NCBI GenBank assembly: GCA_016946835.1
Contig: JACVTC010000034.1
Span: forward strand, 1,371,001-1,435,000
Length of the DNA stretch: 64,000 nt
Reading direction: 5' to 3'
Origin: Neocallimastix lanati (nom. inval.)
Taxonomy: Eukaryota; Neocallimastigomycota; Neocallimastigomycetes; Neocallimastigales; Neocallimastigaceae
A program made the translations under genes and the position numbers. Positions within the stretch are counted from its first letter, which is position 1; each line of letters opens with the position of its first letter. The notes beneath the pieces were generated by a model. That model had not been told where the DNA came from, did not search any database, and saw only the letters and a list, made by a program, of their open reading frames with translations. This document shows, piece by piece, positions 1 through 11,315 of this stretch.

Positions 1-43
1 AGTTTTTCAATTATTTGTAAAAAAAAAAAAAAAAAAAAATAAT

Positions 44-390
44 TAATTAAGGAATGCAATAATATAAGTACAAGTATAAGTATATAAAATAAAATCAATA
101 TTGAATGTAATAATATAAAAGAACAAGTATATAAAATAAAATAAAATAAAATCAATATTGAATGCAATAATATAAAAGAACAAGTATATAAAATAAAATA
201 AAATAAAATAAATATTGAATGTAATAATATAAAAGAACAAGTATGTAAAATAAAATAAAATAAAATAAATATTGAATGTAATAATATAAAAGAACAAGTA
301 TATAAAATAAATAAAATAAAATAAATATTGAATGTAATAATATAAAAGAACAAGTATATAAAATAAAATAAAATAAAATAAAATAAATAT
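44..390. repeat. 57-bp minisatellite, about 6 copies
   Basis: A tandem array with a shared TTGAATG core at about 101, 158, 215, 272 and 328 shows a period of 56-57 bp. Each unit holds an AACAAGTAT segment and a run of AAAAT pentamers. The ORFs readable through it on the minus strand are only the repeat translated (Phe/Tyr/Ile-rich) and are not genes. Confidence 0.9.
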
Positions 391-638
391 TTATCATTAT
401 TTTTTATTAAAGATTATTAAAGACAGTTTATTTTTAAAAATAAAATGTTTTATTTAATTATATATGTTAGAAAGCAAAAAAATCATTTATATTTAATGAG
501 ATTATTAACAATCAATAATATCGTTTTATATATTAAATTACATTATTAATTGAATATAATAAAAATGTAAAAAATTTTCATTTCTAAAACATTGATCGGT
601 AATATTCTTTAATAAAAAATAATATTATAAATTTATTT
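391..638. other. AT-rich spacer, nothing recognised
   Basis: This is AT-rich sequence without an ORF of note or any recognised motif. Confidence 0.6.
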
Positions 639-868
639 TTTTTATTTTATTTTATTTTATTTTATTTTATTCAATCTGTACTTATATATATATTCTACTA
701 TTTATTTTATTTTATTTTATTTTATTTTATTTTATTTTATTTTATTTTATTTTATTTTATTTTATTTTATTTTATTTTATTTTATTTTATTTTATTTTTT
801 ATTTAATTTTATTTTATTTTATTTTATTCAATCTGTACTTTATATTCATATTCTACTATTTATTTTAT
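639..868. repeat. (TTTTA)n pentanucleotide tract with duplicated unique segment
   Basis: A long TTTTA microsatellite is flanked by two near copies of a short unique segment (about 670-705 and 826-865) that begins CAATCTGTACTT. A reverse-complement relative of that segment lies near 60,320-60,356, so it belongs to a small dispersed repeat and not only to the local tandem array. Confidence 0.8.
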
Positions 869-1029
869 TTTATATACTTTTTACATTCTTTATTTATTTA
901 TTTGTTTGTTTATTTATTTATACATTTATTTTTTTTACATATAATTGTATTAAAATTTTTTATGGCGCTAACAAAAAATTTACAAGCCATTAAAAATAAA
1001 TGGCGTATTGAAAATTTGTATTATAAAAA

Positions 1030-1410
1030 TTGGCGAAATGCACCACAATTTGGGTGTGGGGCATTTCGCCAAATTGCATTTCGCCAGATTGCATTTCGCC
1101 AATTTTTTTGAAAGCATGTGGCGTATTAAAAAAATGTGGCATTTCGCCAAATTGAAAATTATTAATTAAATAAATAAATCAATAAATAAAATTAAATATT
1201 ATTAATATCGCATAAAAACAATTTTAAAAAAAATATATTTTGAATTAATATTTATTTTTTTATTCATTTATTTATATCAATACTCTACTTGTCGAAATGC
1301 AACCTGGCGAATAGCAACTTGGGGAAATGCAACATTTTAATACTACGCCACTTGGCGAAATGCAATCTGGCGAAATGCAATTTGGGGAAATGCAACTCTC
1401 CCCCACAATT
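1030..1410. repeat. Inverted-repeat (MITE-like) element made of GCATTTCGCCA motifs
   Basis: The left arm (about 1049-1156) carries three direct copies of a 15-bp unit beginning GCATTTCGCCA, then a GTGGCGTATTAA segment and another unit. The right arm (about 1287-1410) holds the same string in reverse complement (TGGCGAAATGCAA units). An AT-rich spacer of about 130 bp separates the arms. A smaller perfect 12-bp hairpin (1030-1041 with 1061-1072) sits inside the left end. No coding capacity is seen. The arrangement fits a non-autonomous foldback element, and the motif resembles the ends of the MULE relic further right. Confidence 0.75.
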
Positions 1411-1714
1411 CTTTTAATACTAACTATATAAAAGAGGTATATAAAAGATAAAAAATTTTTGAAACTATATTCATAAACTATATAATCTATATATTAATAT
1501 AATATATCCTATTTATTTATAATAAACTATTTAATATTTAAAATTATAATAAAAGTTGTAATAAAATAAAAATATTAATTAAAGTGTTAATTATATTTAT
1601 AAACTAAAAATACTAATTTTCTAACAGATATTATAAAGGATATTTTATAATTCTATCTATTTCAATATGATTAAAGGTTAGAATACTAATTTTTTTTAAA
1701 AAAAAAATAATAGG

Positions 1715-1740
1715 AATTGTACATTTCGGAACGTGGCTTT
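1715..1740 (+). repeat. Left terminal inverted repeat of MULE-type element (outer part)
   Basis: The segment with ACATTTCGGAACGTGGCTT is matched in reverse complement by 4990-5013 and more loosely by 4584-4606. A second matching pair lies further in (1974-1998 against 4447-4474, sharing CATTTCTCAATTG). The order is mirror-symmetric around the transposase relic, as expected for the long imperfect TIRs of Mutator-like elements. I could not identify a target-site duplication. Confidence 0.6.
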
Positions 1741-2042
1741 ATATATAAGTATTTAAAAAAATTATTAATGTAAGGGTGGCTTAAATTTATTTTTAATAAA
1801 TAAATAATAATATTTAAATTTTTAATAAATAATAAATTAATGAAAATATACTTAATAAAAAAAAAAAAAAAAAAAAAACATTAAATATTATTAATTTAAA
1901 AAAACTAACCCATTTAAATTTATTTCTATTTTTATTTAAAAAAAAAATTAACCCATTTATATTTATTTCGGGAGATGTACATTTCTCAATTGTACATCTA
2001 GCAAAATGTAGCTTAAAATATTTTTAAAAAATAAACATAAAC

Positions 2043-2073
<31 letters not shown>

Positions 2074-2164
2074 TATTAAATAAAAAAAAAATAAAATAAA
2101 TAAACATGTTAAAAATACTTTTATTATTTTTAGTTTTATTTAATATTAAAATTTTAATAAAATA

Positions 2165-2395
2165 AAAAAACTATATAAATTTGATATTGATATTATTAAT
2201 AAAAAAACTATATAATATTGATATTGATATTAATAATTAAAAAACTATATAATATTGATATTGATATTAATAATTAAAAAACTATATAATATTGATATTG
2301 ATATTAATAATAAAAAAACTATATAATATATAATTTTGATATTTATATTAATAAAAAAATATTATATATTGATATTAATATTAATAAAAAAATAA
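2165..2395. repeat. 37-bp tandem repeat, about 6 copies
   Basis: ACTATATAA cores recur at about 2171, 2208, 2245, 2282 and 2319, each followed by TTGATATTGATATTAATA-type sequence. Later copies are degenerate. The array lies inside the MULE-type element, between its left end and the transposase stop codon. Confidence 0.85.
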
Positions 2396-2548
2396 CTATT
2401 ATCAAATGGAACAATTTTAATTATAATTTAATTTATAAAAAAAACTGAAAAATAATATCTTTTAAAATTATAATCTTAATTAAAAAATGTTATAAAAAAT
2501 ACTAATCTATAAAAAATTAGCAGTTTATATATTATTTAAATGAATTAA

Positions 2549-3053
2549 TCAATCGTACCATAATTCAACTCTATCATCATCGTCGCATCCAATACAAATT
2601 AATTTTTCTTCCTTATTTTTATAACATTCAATTAAAGCCTTGATTTCATCAGTTCTATTAATAGTTTTTTTTTTTTTTTTAAAAAAATCCTTTCGTAATC
2701 ATTATACGATAAGTCTTCTTCTTTCTTTAATACTTTTATTAATTTATAAAAAGTAGGTTTTTTTTTTTGGAAAAGATTATTTAAGTAATTATTAGAAGAT
2801 TCTGGTGCATTATTTGTAATGTGTTCTATATTGTTATAATAATTCCAGTTATTTGCATAATATTTATTTAAATAGTTGATATTAAAATATTCTAAAAATT
2901 CTAAAAAATTATTATATTCATTTTTTTTGCATGTATTTTTTATTTTTGAGTAAATGCGTGGCATGTAAATAGAGTTAATAAATGGAATTTCGAAATAGCT
3001 CTATAATAAGTATATAAATTATTATTATTATTATCAATTTCATTAGAACATAA

Positions 3054-3088
<35 letters not shown>

Positions 3089-3963
3089 AATTTCTAATGA
3101 TCTTTTAAAGTGCCAAACACAATATTTGATATTTATATATGGAAAAAATTTATTTTCTGCATTTGATATGCCTTTTTCAAAGTTACAATGAAAATTAATT
3201 GGAGAAATAACTATATTATTACTAAATTTACTTGCATTTTTTTTTTTATTTCTTTAAATAATGTTTCGTAAGTGGATTGTTTTTTATCTTTTAATATTGA
3301 AATGGAAGTAGTGTAAAAACTATTTATTTTTTCAACATATTTTCTAGTAATGAATACCTGATAACTAAATTTTGGCGAAATATAAAATGTACCATTTGCA
3401 AATATATCCTCATTATATTGTGTGAATTGCTTTGCTTGGAGTGGGGATTGAAAAATTATTAAATTAGTATTTTTGAATATCATAAAATCATCATCATTTT
3501 CTGTTTTATAATATTTTGATTCTTCTAAAATTTTTTCAAAAGTTGTTTTGTCAGGAGGTAATTGCTTATTTAGACTTTTTATTATTTGGTTCTAATGGAG
3601 TTAAATTCAAGACATATTAATCCTCTTGAGAAATTTCGTTAAGTATACGCTTTGGTCTAATATCCAAAGAAAAAGTTCTTTTTCTTATTGTTTCTTTAAT
3701 TTTATGCTTTACTACTGATTTAGATGCTTCATATATTCTTTTTCAAGATGATTATGTAGACTTTCATATTCTAAAATCTCCATCTTATCATTTAAAATAA
3801 TAAAAGATTTACATTTATTTGAAATTCTATATTTAGTGCATCTATATACCTTTGAATTATCTTTCTTTTCAATTGAAAAATTAAATTTATATTTTCTGTT
3901 AATAATAATTTGCTTTTTTCCTCTATTTGTTTCACTTTTTTCAATTTTAATATTTTCCTTCAT
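2549..3963 (-). pseudogene. Decayed MULE-family transposase with N-terminal FLYWCH zinc finger
   Basis: Read on the minus strand, 3963-3712 encodes a FLYWCH-type domain: a basic start, then YRCTKYRISNKCKSF and a terminal HNH, which supply the C-x-C/H-x-H ligands. Next come a Lys/Arg-rich segment, then at 3483-3211 the MULE core (NGTFYISP, where the family usually has an Asp before GTF, and LKDKKQSTYETLF), then CVWHFKRSL near 3115 and the C-terminal TNNAPESSNNYLNNLF block at 2964-2632, ending at a stop near 2549. At least three frame interruptions separate these blocks, several at homopolymers, and the first catalytic Asp appears to be Asn. This is a dead copy. The family call rests on domain order and motifs; I am fairly sure of MULE and less sure of the subfamily. 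Confidence 0.75.
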
Positions 3964-4149
3964 TTCTAATAAAAATTTTTTAATAATAAATAAATTTATT
4001 ATAGATTTTAATAGTGTCTATATAATGATTTTATAATCATATATTTAGTTATTTAGTAATTTATTACTTATATTAAATTATTTATTATTCAGAATAAATA
4101 ATATATAATTTTTTAATATAACAGTGATATGAAAATATTTTTTTTACTG

Positions 4150-4483
4150 ATTAATATTTGAAATATTTATATTTATTCTGAATAAAAAATTAGTGTTAAT
4201 TATTAAAAATTTTTTTATTAGAAAAATAAAATATTTATTTGTTTATTTATTATTTATTTATTATTTATTATTTTATTAATTATTTATTATATTTATTATT
4301 TGTTATTATTTATTTAAAAATATCTTATAATAAAATATTTAAATACTTTACTAATTTCAAAAATGATTTTATTATTTATTTAATTATTTATTTATTGGTT
4401 AAAAAAATTATATAATTTGGCAATTAATTAAAAAAATATTAAGCCTCATTACGAAATGCACAATTGAGAAATGATACATATTC
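4150..4483 (+). repeat. Dispersed AT-rich repeat, copy 1
   Basis: This stretch is collinear with 19,767-20,212. It opens with ATTAATATTTGAAATATTTA and continues through AAAAAATTAGTG, a TTATT-rich core, TTTCAAAAAT and ATTGGTTAAAAAAATTATAT to GATACATATTCATT. Relative to the other copy it holds about 28 extra bases near 4440-4467 that include a GAAATGCA motif. It overlaps the right flank of the MULE-type element and may be part of it. Confidence 0.8.
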
Positions 4484-5013
4484 ATTTATTTCTATTTTTA
4501 TTTATTTATTTATTTACAATCATTCAAAAAAAAAAAAAAAAAAAAAGAAAAAGATATGGGGTATTAAATTAAATTTAAATTTAAAGGCCATGTTCCAAAA
4601 TGCAACGTTATGAAATGCAATGGTGCGAAAATCGAGGATCGTGCATTTCGCAATATGGCAAATAGAAATTTTAAAATAAAGCCATACATTTTTAAGATAT
4701 TCTATACAATCATAAATAAATATATAAATAATTATTATTTTAAAAGAAATAATAATATATTCTATTAAAAAAGAATTATAAAAATTTTTTTTATAAAAAA
4801 TTATTTTTAGAATTGAATATTAATAAATTATATATTAAAAAATATTTATTATTTATTTAATTATTATTTATTTAATTTTTAAAATACAAGCCACATATAA
4901 AATACGCCAACATTTCTAGTTTTATTTATTTATTTATAAATATTTAAAAAAAAATGTGGTGTCTTAAATTATGAATTAAATTTATGTTTATAAGCCACGT
5001 TCTGAAATGCAAT

Positions 5014-7539
5014 ATTTTCATATATCATATAAATCATTAATTTATTGTTATTAAACAAATATAACATTTCATTTTTTTTTTTTATAATTATATATTTAAA
5101 ATATAATTTTTTTTTTTTTTAAAAAAAAAAAAAAAAGATATAAAACAATTCTCAATATATTAAATAAATTAAATATATATATATAAAATAAAAGAAAAAA
5201 AAAAAAAAAATGGAATTTCCTTCCGTCCTATAAATAGTTCGATAAATTAAAAAAAAAAAAAAAAATATCATTAGTATAATATTTATAATTTATGGAAAAT
5301 TTTTTTTTTTACTGATTAATTGATTTTTTTTTTATTAATATTATTTATTTAGTTTTTTCTTTTTTTAAAAAAAAAAGAAATAAGAAATAAAAATATTTAA
5401 TCTTTTCACTCAAAGAATTTATAATTTTATTTTATTGATTAATTGAAGTTTATTTTACTATAATATGTTTAGTAAAAAAAAAAAAAAAAAATTTTTTTAA
5501 AAAAAAACAGAAAAAAAAAAAATTAAAAATAACAGAAAAAAAAAGATTATAATAATTATATATTCTTATAGAAAACTTTAAATGTTATTATTTAATTTTA
5601 GATGATAGCATTGATATTATATTTCAAAACCGTGTAAAAAAAAAAGTATAATAATCGATAAATTATAAATATAAAAGAAATAATAATGATATGAAAACAA
5701 CAATAAGATAAAAATAATGAAATAGAATAAAATCTTATAACTAATTAATAACTTATATAATAAATAATAGGATAGGATAGGGTTAGAAATAAATATATAA
5801 ATATTGTTCTATTGTGACACTTTATGATAATATTGAGAATGATAGTTATATAAATAGAATTAATAGTTAATGAATAAGTTGTATGTACGTATACAATATT
5901 GTAATAATGATTTAGCTTTTAATACATTTTGTAATAAAAATTTAAAAAATAATTAAAAAAAAAATAAAAAAATTAAAAATCTTCTATTGAATCATTTAGA
6001 TATATACTTATATATATATATTTTAAATTTTTATAATTCTCCTAATTTTAATTAAATTAATTTTTATATTCTTTCTTTTTAAAATTATTACTCTTTTGGT
6101 TATTATTACTATTAATAATATTATTTGTTTATAATACTTTTTAATTATCATATTATTATTATTAATAGTACAGATATTATTATTATTTCTTTTTTATTAA
6201 TTTTATTTATTTTTTTTTATAATATATATTTACTGATTTCTACATCATTTATCTTAATTATTATTATTTTAATTATGATTCTTTTCAAGATAAAAAAAAA
6301 ACTTTTTTTTATTTTAATTTTTTTTATTTTTTATTATTTTTTTTATTATATCTTTATTTTTATTTTTCTGTCATTTCAATTATTTTTTTTTATTGGTGGT
6401 TTAACTATTCAAAAAATTAATATGTCCAAATCAAGTTAAAATTAAAAAAAAAATAATTAAAAAAAGATTTAAAAATTAAAAAAATTAATTTTTTTTTTTT
6501 TTAAAAATTAAATTAAAACTTTATTTTCTATTTTTTTTTTTTTTTCTTTTTCAATAATTTTAAATAATAACAATTGAAATGAATAATAATAAAAGGATTG
6601 ATGTAATAAATACTCTAATTAAAGTTAAAAAAAAAAAAAAAGATTAATATACATGTACATAGCAACATAAAACAATATAACGACATAAAATAACATAAAT
6701 TATAAAATATTATAGTAAAATAAGTAATAAATAAGATAATGAAATAGAAAAAATAAATATTAGAAATTTAAATATGAAGTATTTAATAGAGAGTAAAAAT
6801 AAATAAAGCAAATATACGAAATAATAATAAAATATATATATACTTTTAAATGATTTCAATTATCGAATACAGATATGAATAAGCAAAAAAAATCATTTGA
6901 TTATATATATATGTATAAATTTATATATATGGATCAATAAATTAATAATTAATGCAATACAATACATTTATTCACTTATTTTCATTACCTTACATTACTA
7001 TATTTATAATAATTATAAAATATTAAATTAATAAATAATTGGTTAATAAATAAATAAATAAATAATAAATAATAATATAAAAAGTATTTATTAATAAATA
7101 AATTAAAAAAATAATAATAAAAATAAATAATAAATAATAAATATATATAAGGAAAAATTATAATGGAAAACTTTTTATAAAGCTATATAGATATATACAA
7201 ACAATAATACAATAATATAAGATAGTATTATCATAAATATATATATATTATTTATATTATTTATTTTAATTTTTACTTCTATATTTTAATTAGTATATTT
7301 ATATATATATAAATAAATAAAAAATAAAAATTTAAATTAGAAATAGGATTTATTTATTTAAAGTATTATTAATTTTAATTCTTTCAAAAAAAAAAGCTCA
7401 AAGAGTTTGAAATTTAAAGAAAAAGTTAGAACAGAAAAAAGAAAAGGTATATATATACTTAAAATTGATCAATGCTACAAGATTACTTAATCTATATTTT
7501 ATAAAGTTTTTGATAATATGAATATTATATATTCTTCAT
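5014..7539. other. AT-rich intergenic DNA, no supportable gene
   Basis: The stretch consists of homopolymers, TATA-like runs and TAA/TTA-rich DNA. A 104-codon plus-strand ORF at 6125-6439 is almost only Ile/Phe/Leu/Tyr, as expected from translating T-rich DNA, so it is not annotated. No splice-linked coding blocks were found by eye. Confidence 0.6.
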
Positions 7540-7736
7540 TTCTACATTTTAGATTCAACATTTTACGTTCTACATTTTACATTTTACATTTTACATTTTA
7601 TATTTTACATTCTACATTTTACATTTTATATTTTACATTCTACATTTTACATTCTATATTTTACATTCTATATTTTACATTCTATATTTTTCATTCTATA
7701 TTTTACATTCTACATTCAATGCTCTATATTTTACAT
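7540..7736. repeat. TTTTACATTCTACAT-type minisatellite
   Basis: About 200 bp are made of alternating TTTTACAT, TTTTATAT and TCTACAT words with a basic 7-8 bp word and a 15-bp higher-order period. It is open in one frame only because the words lack stop codons. Confidence 0.8.
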
Positions 7737-8151
7737 TAAACAAGATCTTTCTCTTTTTTTTTTTTTTTTTTTTTTTAATTTAATTGATGGTAATCTGTAA
7801 TATATATATAATTATATTTATAATTATTAATTAATATTAAATAAATAATAATGTCAATATTGCTCTTTAATAATTTGATTTGGTTTATTAATTACTTATA
7901 CAACTATAAAGTTGTATTTCATATTTAAATGTTTCAGCTTTTTAATTAAATAAAAAAAATATAATATATTTATAATATTTTAAAATATTTTATATCAATA
8001 TATATTAATATATATATGTATATATTTTTTTCTTTTTTGATGAATATATATATATATAATAGTTTATCATATGCAAAAAAAGAAATATTGCTATTTTAAT
8101 ACTTAAAATATACAGAGCAGAGCAATTGTATTAACAATAATAATTTAATTA

Positions 8152-8182
<31 letters not shown>

Positions 8183-10220
8183 TCATATTAATTCTTATTT
8201 CTAATTAAATTTCATTATATATATATTTATTAATAGTTCTTATTAAATTTTTAATCTTTAATTATAATTTTTTTTAACAAAAATCTTTTTTTTTTTGTTC
8301 TAATTCTCTATGTATAATAAAAAATTTCTTTTTTTTTTCTTTCTCTTTCTTATTTTTTATAATACCACCTTTAATTTTATTTTATTTTATTTTATTTTTT
8401 TTCTTTTATATTTTTAACTTTTATTATTTCAGTTTTCTTTTTTTAAATTTTATAAAAAAATTTTTAAAAATTTAAATAATTTTAAAAAAATCCTTAATTA
8501 GTTGCACAATCATATATTAGAATATATTCAATCATATATTATATTTCAATTGAATCCAATTATTTTTTTAAATAAATTTAAAATTTTTTTAATTTAATTA
8601 TTAATAAATATTAAAAAATATTAAATAGTTTTTTAATTTTAAAATGATTTAAATTATAATTAATTTATATATTATTCAAATATATTATTAATAGACTAGA
8701 ATATATAAAAAAATCAAATTAATGAAAGTTGAAAAAATTGTTCATATATAAAAATTCAATAGATTCAATAGAAATGGAATAGAATAAAGCATAGATTGGT
8801 GATAAATCGAATATACGGTCATAAATATAAATAAATATATTAATTTCTATTGTTTTTTGATTTTTTTTTTATCTTTTAATTAAAATTCAAAAAAAAAAAA
8901 ATTTTTTTATTTAATTCTTTTTATTAATTAATCTTAATTTAAATGTATTAAATGAATGAATGAATAAATAAATATTATATGAACTATGTATATATATTAT
9001 AAAAGTTATATAAAAAAAGTTTTAACAATAATAATAATAAATAATATAAATTATTAATTAAGAAAAGGATTTATTATTAAAATTTTATTATTAAATTATA
9101 ATTAATAATAATTTCCAAATGAGTATATTCAATTTTCTATGTAATTAATACTTTTTTATTTCATAGAGTAATTTAATTATGATTAACTGAAAGGAATATG
9201 ATTTAATGTATGATTAATTATAATTATTTACTATATAATAAAATTATTATTGACAAATACATATTATTAACTATTTAATAATAAATTTGTAAAAAGTGAT
9301 TATTAAATAGCTAATATTATTTAATAAAAAAAAAAAGTGATTAATTAATTATTATTACTTATTACATATTATTTTAACATTGTTATACTAATATTGCATA
9401 TTAAATATTTCATATTAAAATTTAAATATACATATATTTTTAATTATTTTTTTTTATTTTTAATTAAGTTGGTTTATAATAAGTTTAAATTTTTTTTTTT
9501 TTTTTAAAAAAAGGGAAAAAAGAAGAAAAATAGTCGAGATATATAAATAAATGAATAAATAAATGAATATATGAATTCAATATTAATTAAAGTAAATAAT
9601 TAATAAATAAAATATTTATTTATTTTTATATATATATTTTTTATTTTTTTTTAACATAATTTTTTTTTCTACTTTAATTTAGATATAAAAGTTAAATTAA
9701 TTTTAAATTAAAAAAAAAAAAAAAGATAAAGAAATTTATTTATTATATAAATATATTTAAAAAGAACGAAACTTTTTTTTTTTTTTTTTTTTTTCTTTTT
9801 TTATATTTTAGTAAACTATTTTTTTATAAAGTTTAAACTTTTATCTCTGTTTATAGAAAAGACTTTTTATATCTATTAAGTCGAAGAAATATTTTTTTTT
9901 CTTTAAAAAAAAAAAAAAAAAAGAATTGAAACAAATACATTTATATATAAAAACTTTTTAAATATATATTTTTTTTAATTCGGTATATATTATTCATTTT
10001 ATTTCTTTAATTAATTATATAACAAAAAAAAAGTCATAGTATAACAATAGTATATTACAAATAATATAAAAATAAAATAGTATTTATAGAACAAAACAAT
10101 TATAAAAACAAAAATGATTTATGGTATTCAATTTAAAACTAAAATATATTTAAAATAATAATTATATATATATATACTTTTATTGTTAATAAAATAGCAA
10201 TATATATATAATAATACAAA
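7737..10220. other. AT-rich intergenic DNA upstream of the CBM48 gene
   Basis: No coding block or RNA gene is recognised. Poly(T) and poly(A) runs are dense. The last few hundred bases precede the start codon at 10,221 and presumably hold its promoter and leader, but no element can be named. Confidence 0.55.
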
Positions 10221-11315
10221 ATGACTAAGGGTAACAAGAATTTACAACCAGTTCTTGTAAGATTTTATTATGGATAACTTATATTTGAAATATATATGTA
10301 TTATTATGTATTATTATTAAATTTTATAAACTAATGTTATATATATTTATTTTTTTAATATATATTTATTATAAAACATAAACAATATTATAAAATATAA
10401 TATAGTTCCGGTAAATATTATGATAAAATATTATTATTTATATATATATATATATTAAAAATTGTAATAAATTTTTAAATAAAAATAATGGTATTAATAA
10501 TGATTCATAACTAATAAAAATAACCCTTTTTATATTATATTATATTATTTTTTTTATTTTTAATATATTTCTTTATTAAAAATAGTTGGAAGTTCGGTGG
10601 AAAGAAAGTTTTCTTAACTGGTACTTTTGATAACTGGCAAGCCTCTGTTCCAATGATGCAAGATCCAGAAGGTTTTTTTTTTTTTTTTTTTTTTTTTAAA
10701 ATTAAAAAAAAATAACTTATAAAATAAATTTTTTATATTTAAATTATTTTATTAAATAAAGAAACTAATAATATATTTTATTTATATAAAAAAAATCAAT
10801 TAGCTCCAGAAGAACATATTGCTACTTTATACCTCGACAGATCTAAGGCTCATGAATTCAAATTTATTGTTGATGGAACTTGGTAAATACTTTTTTATTT
10901 TATAATCTTTTCTATTTTTTTTAAAATTTTTTTTTATATTGATATGATCTTTAATTTTTTTTTATTTATATACATGATATTAATATTGTTATATTTATAA
11001 TATTTTAAATAATGGCAACTTTGAAGGAGATTATCTGCCGATTTTGATACTACTGATGATCACTCTGGTAACTTCAATAATATCTTACATCCATTACCAC
11101 CACAATTGTTACAAACTGGCGTAAGTAGTTTATTATAATTATTTGAATAATACTTTTTATTTTTAATATATTTTATTGGTGATAATAATCTAATTAATTG
11201 TCTTAAATTATTTTTATTTTTTTTTATTATTTATGAAATATATTTATATTTATATTTATATAATAAATAGTTTTCTAACTCAAAGATGTACTCTGGTATT
11301 CCAAACAGAAGATAA
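10221..11315 (+). CDS. AMPK-beta/Crp1-type CBM48 glycogen-binding domain protein (six exons, 114 aa)
   Basis: Exons by eye are 10221-10256, 10406-10410, 10586-10671, 10804-10882, 11027-11120 and 11271-11315. All introns are GT-AG and 132-175 nt long, and the sum is 345 nt. The product is almost only the carbohydrate-binding module: LFRWKFGGKKVFLTGTFDNW at residues 12-31, EFKFIVDGTWRLS at 60-72 and HSGNFNNILHP at 81-91. Trp31, Lys62, Trp69 and the Asn residues at 84-87 match the sugar-contacting Trp, Lys, Trp and Asn known from AMPK beta. There is no kinase-gamma interaction domain, so it is a stand-alone module like those of yeast Crp1/Mdg1 but shorter. Likely a cytosolic glycogen- or glucan-binding adaptor. 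The family is secure; partner and role are inferred. The start is the first ATG in frame, with an A-rich leader. Confidence 0.9.
10406..10410 (+). other. 5-nt micro-exon (TTCCG) of the CBM48 gene
   Basis: Between the first and third exons, TATAG|TTCCG|GTAAAT gives an acceptor, five bases and a donor. Including it yields Leu-Phe-Arg-Trp, the expected VLFRW start of an AMPK-beta CBM. Skipping it shifts the frame and meets a stop after about 16 codons of the third exon. Confidence 0.8.

Larger units (their letters stand above)
1715..5013 (-). mobile_element. MULE-type DNA transposon relic, about 3.3 kb
   Basis: The transposase relic is roughly centred between inverted motif sets at 1715-2000 and 4447-5013. 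The right side holds two direct copies of the end motif (around 4560-4680 and 4940-5013), so the outer boundary is uncertain and a second nested non-autonomous element is possible. Internal non-coding DNA is very AT-rich and contains a 37-bp tandem array. Confidence 0.55.

Noticed and set aside
6125-6439. 104-codon hydrophobic plus-strand ORF
   Set aside because: Composed almost only of Ile, Phe, Leu and Tyr from T-rich DNA, with no start context, homologous motif or spliced neighbours.
7518-7739. 73-codon ORF of repeated FYILHST words
   Set aside because: It is the translation of a short-word minisatellite that happens to lack stops.
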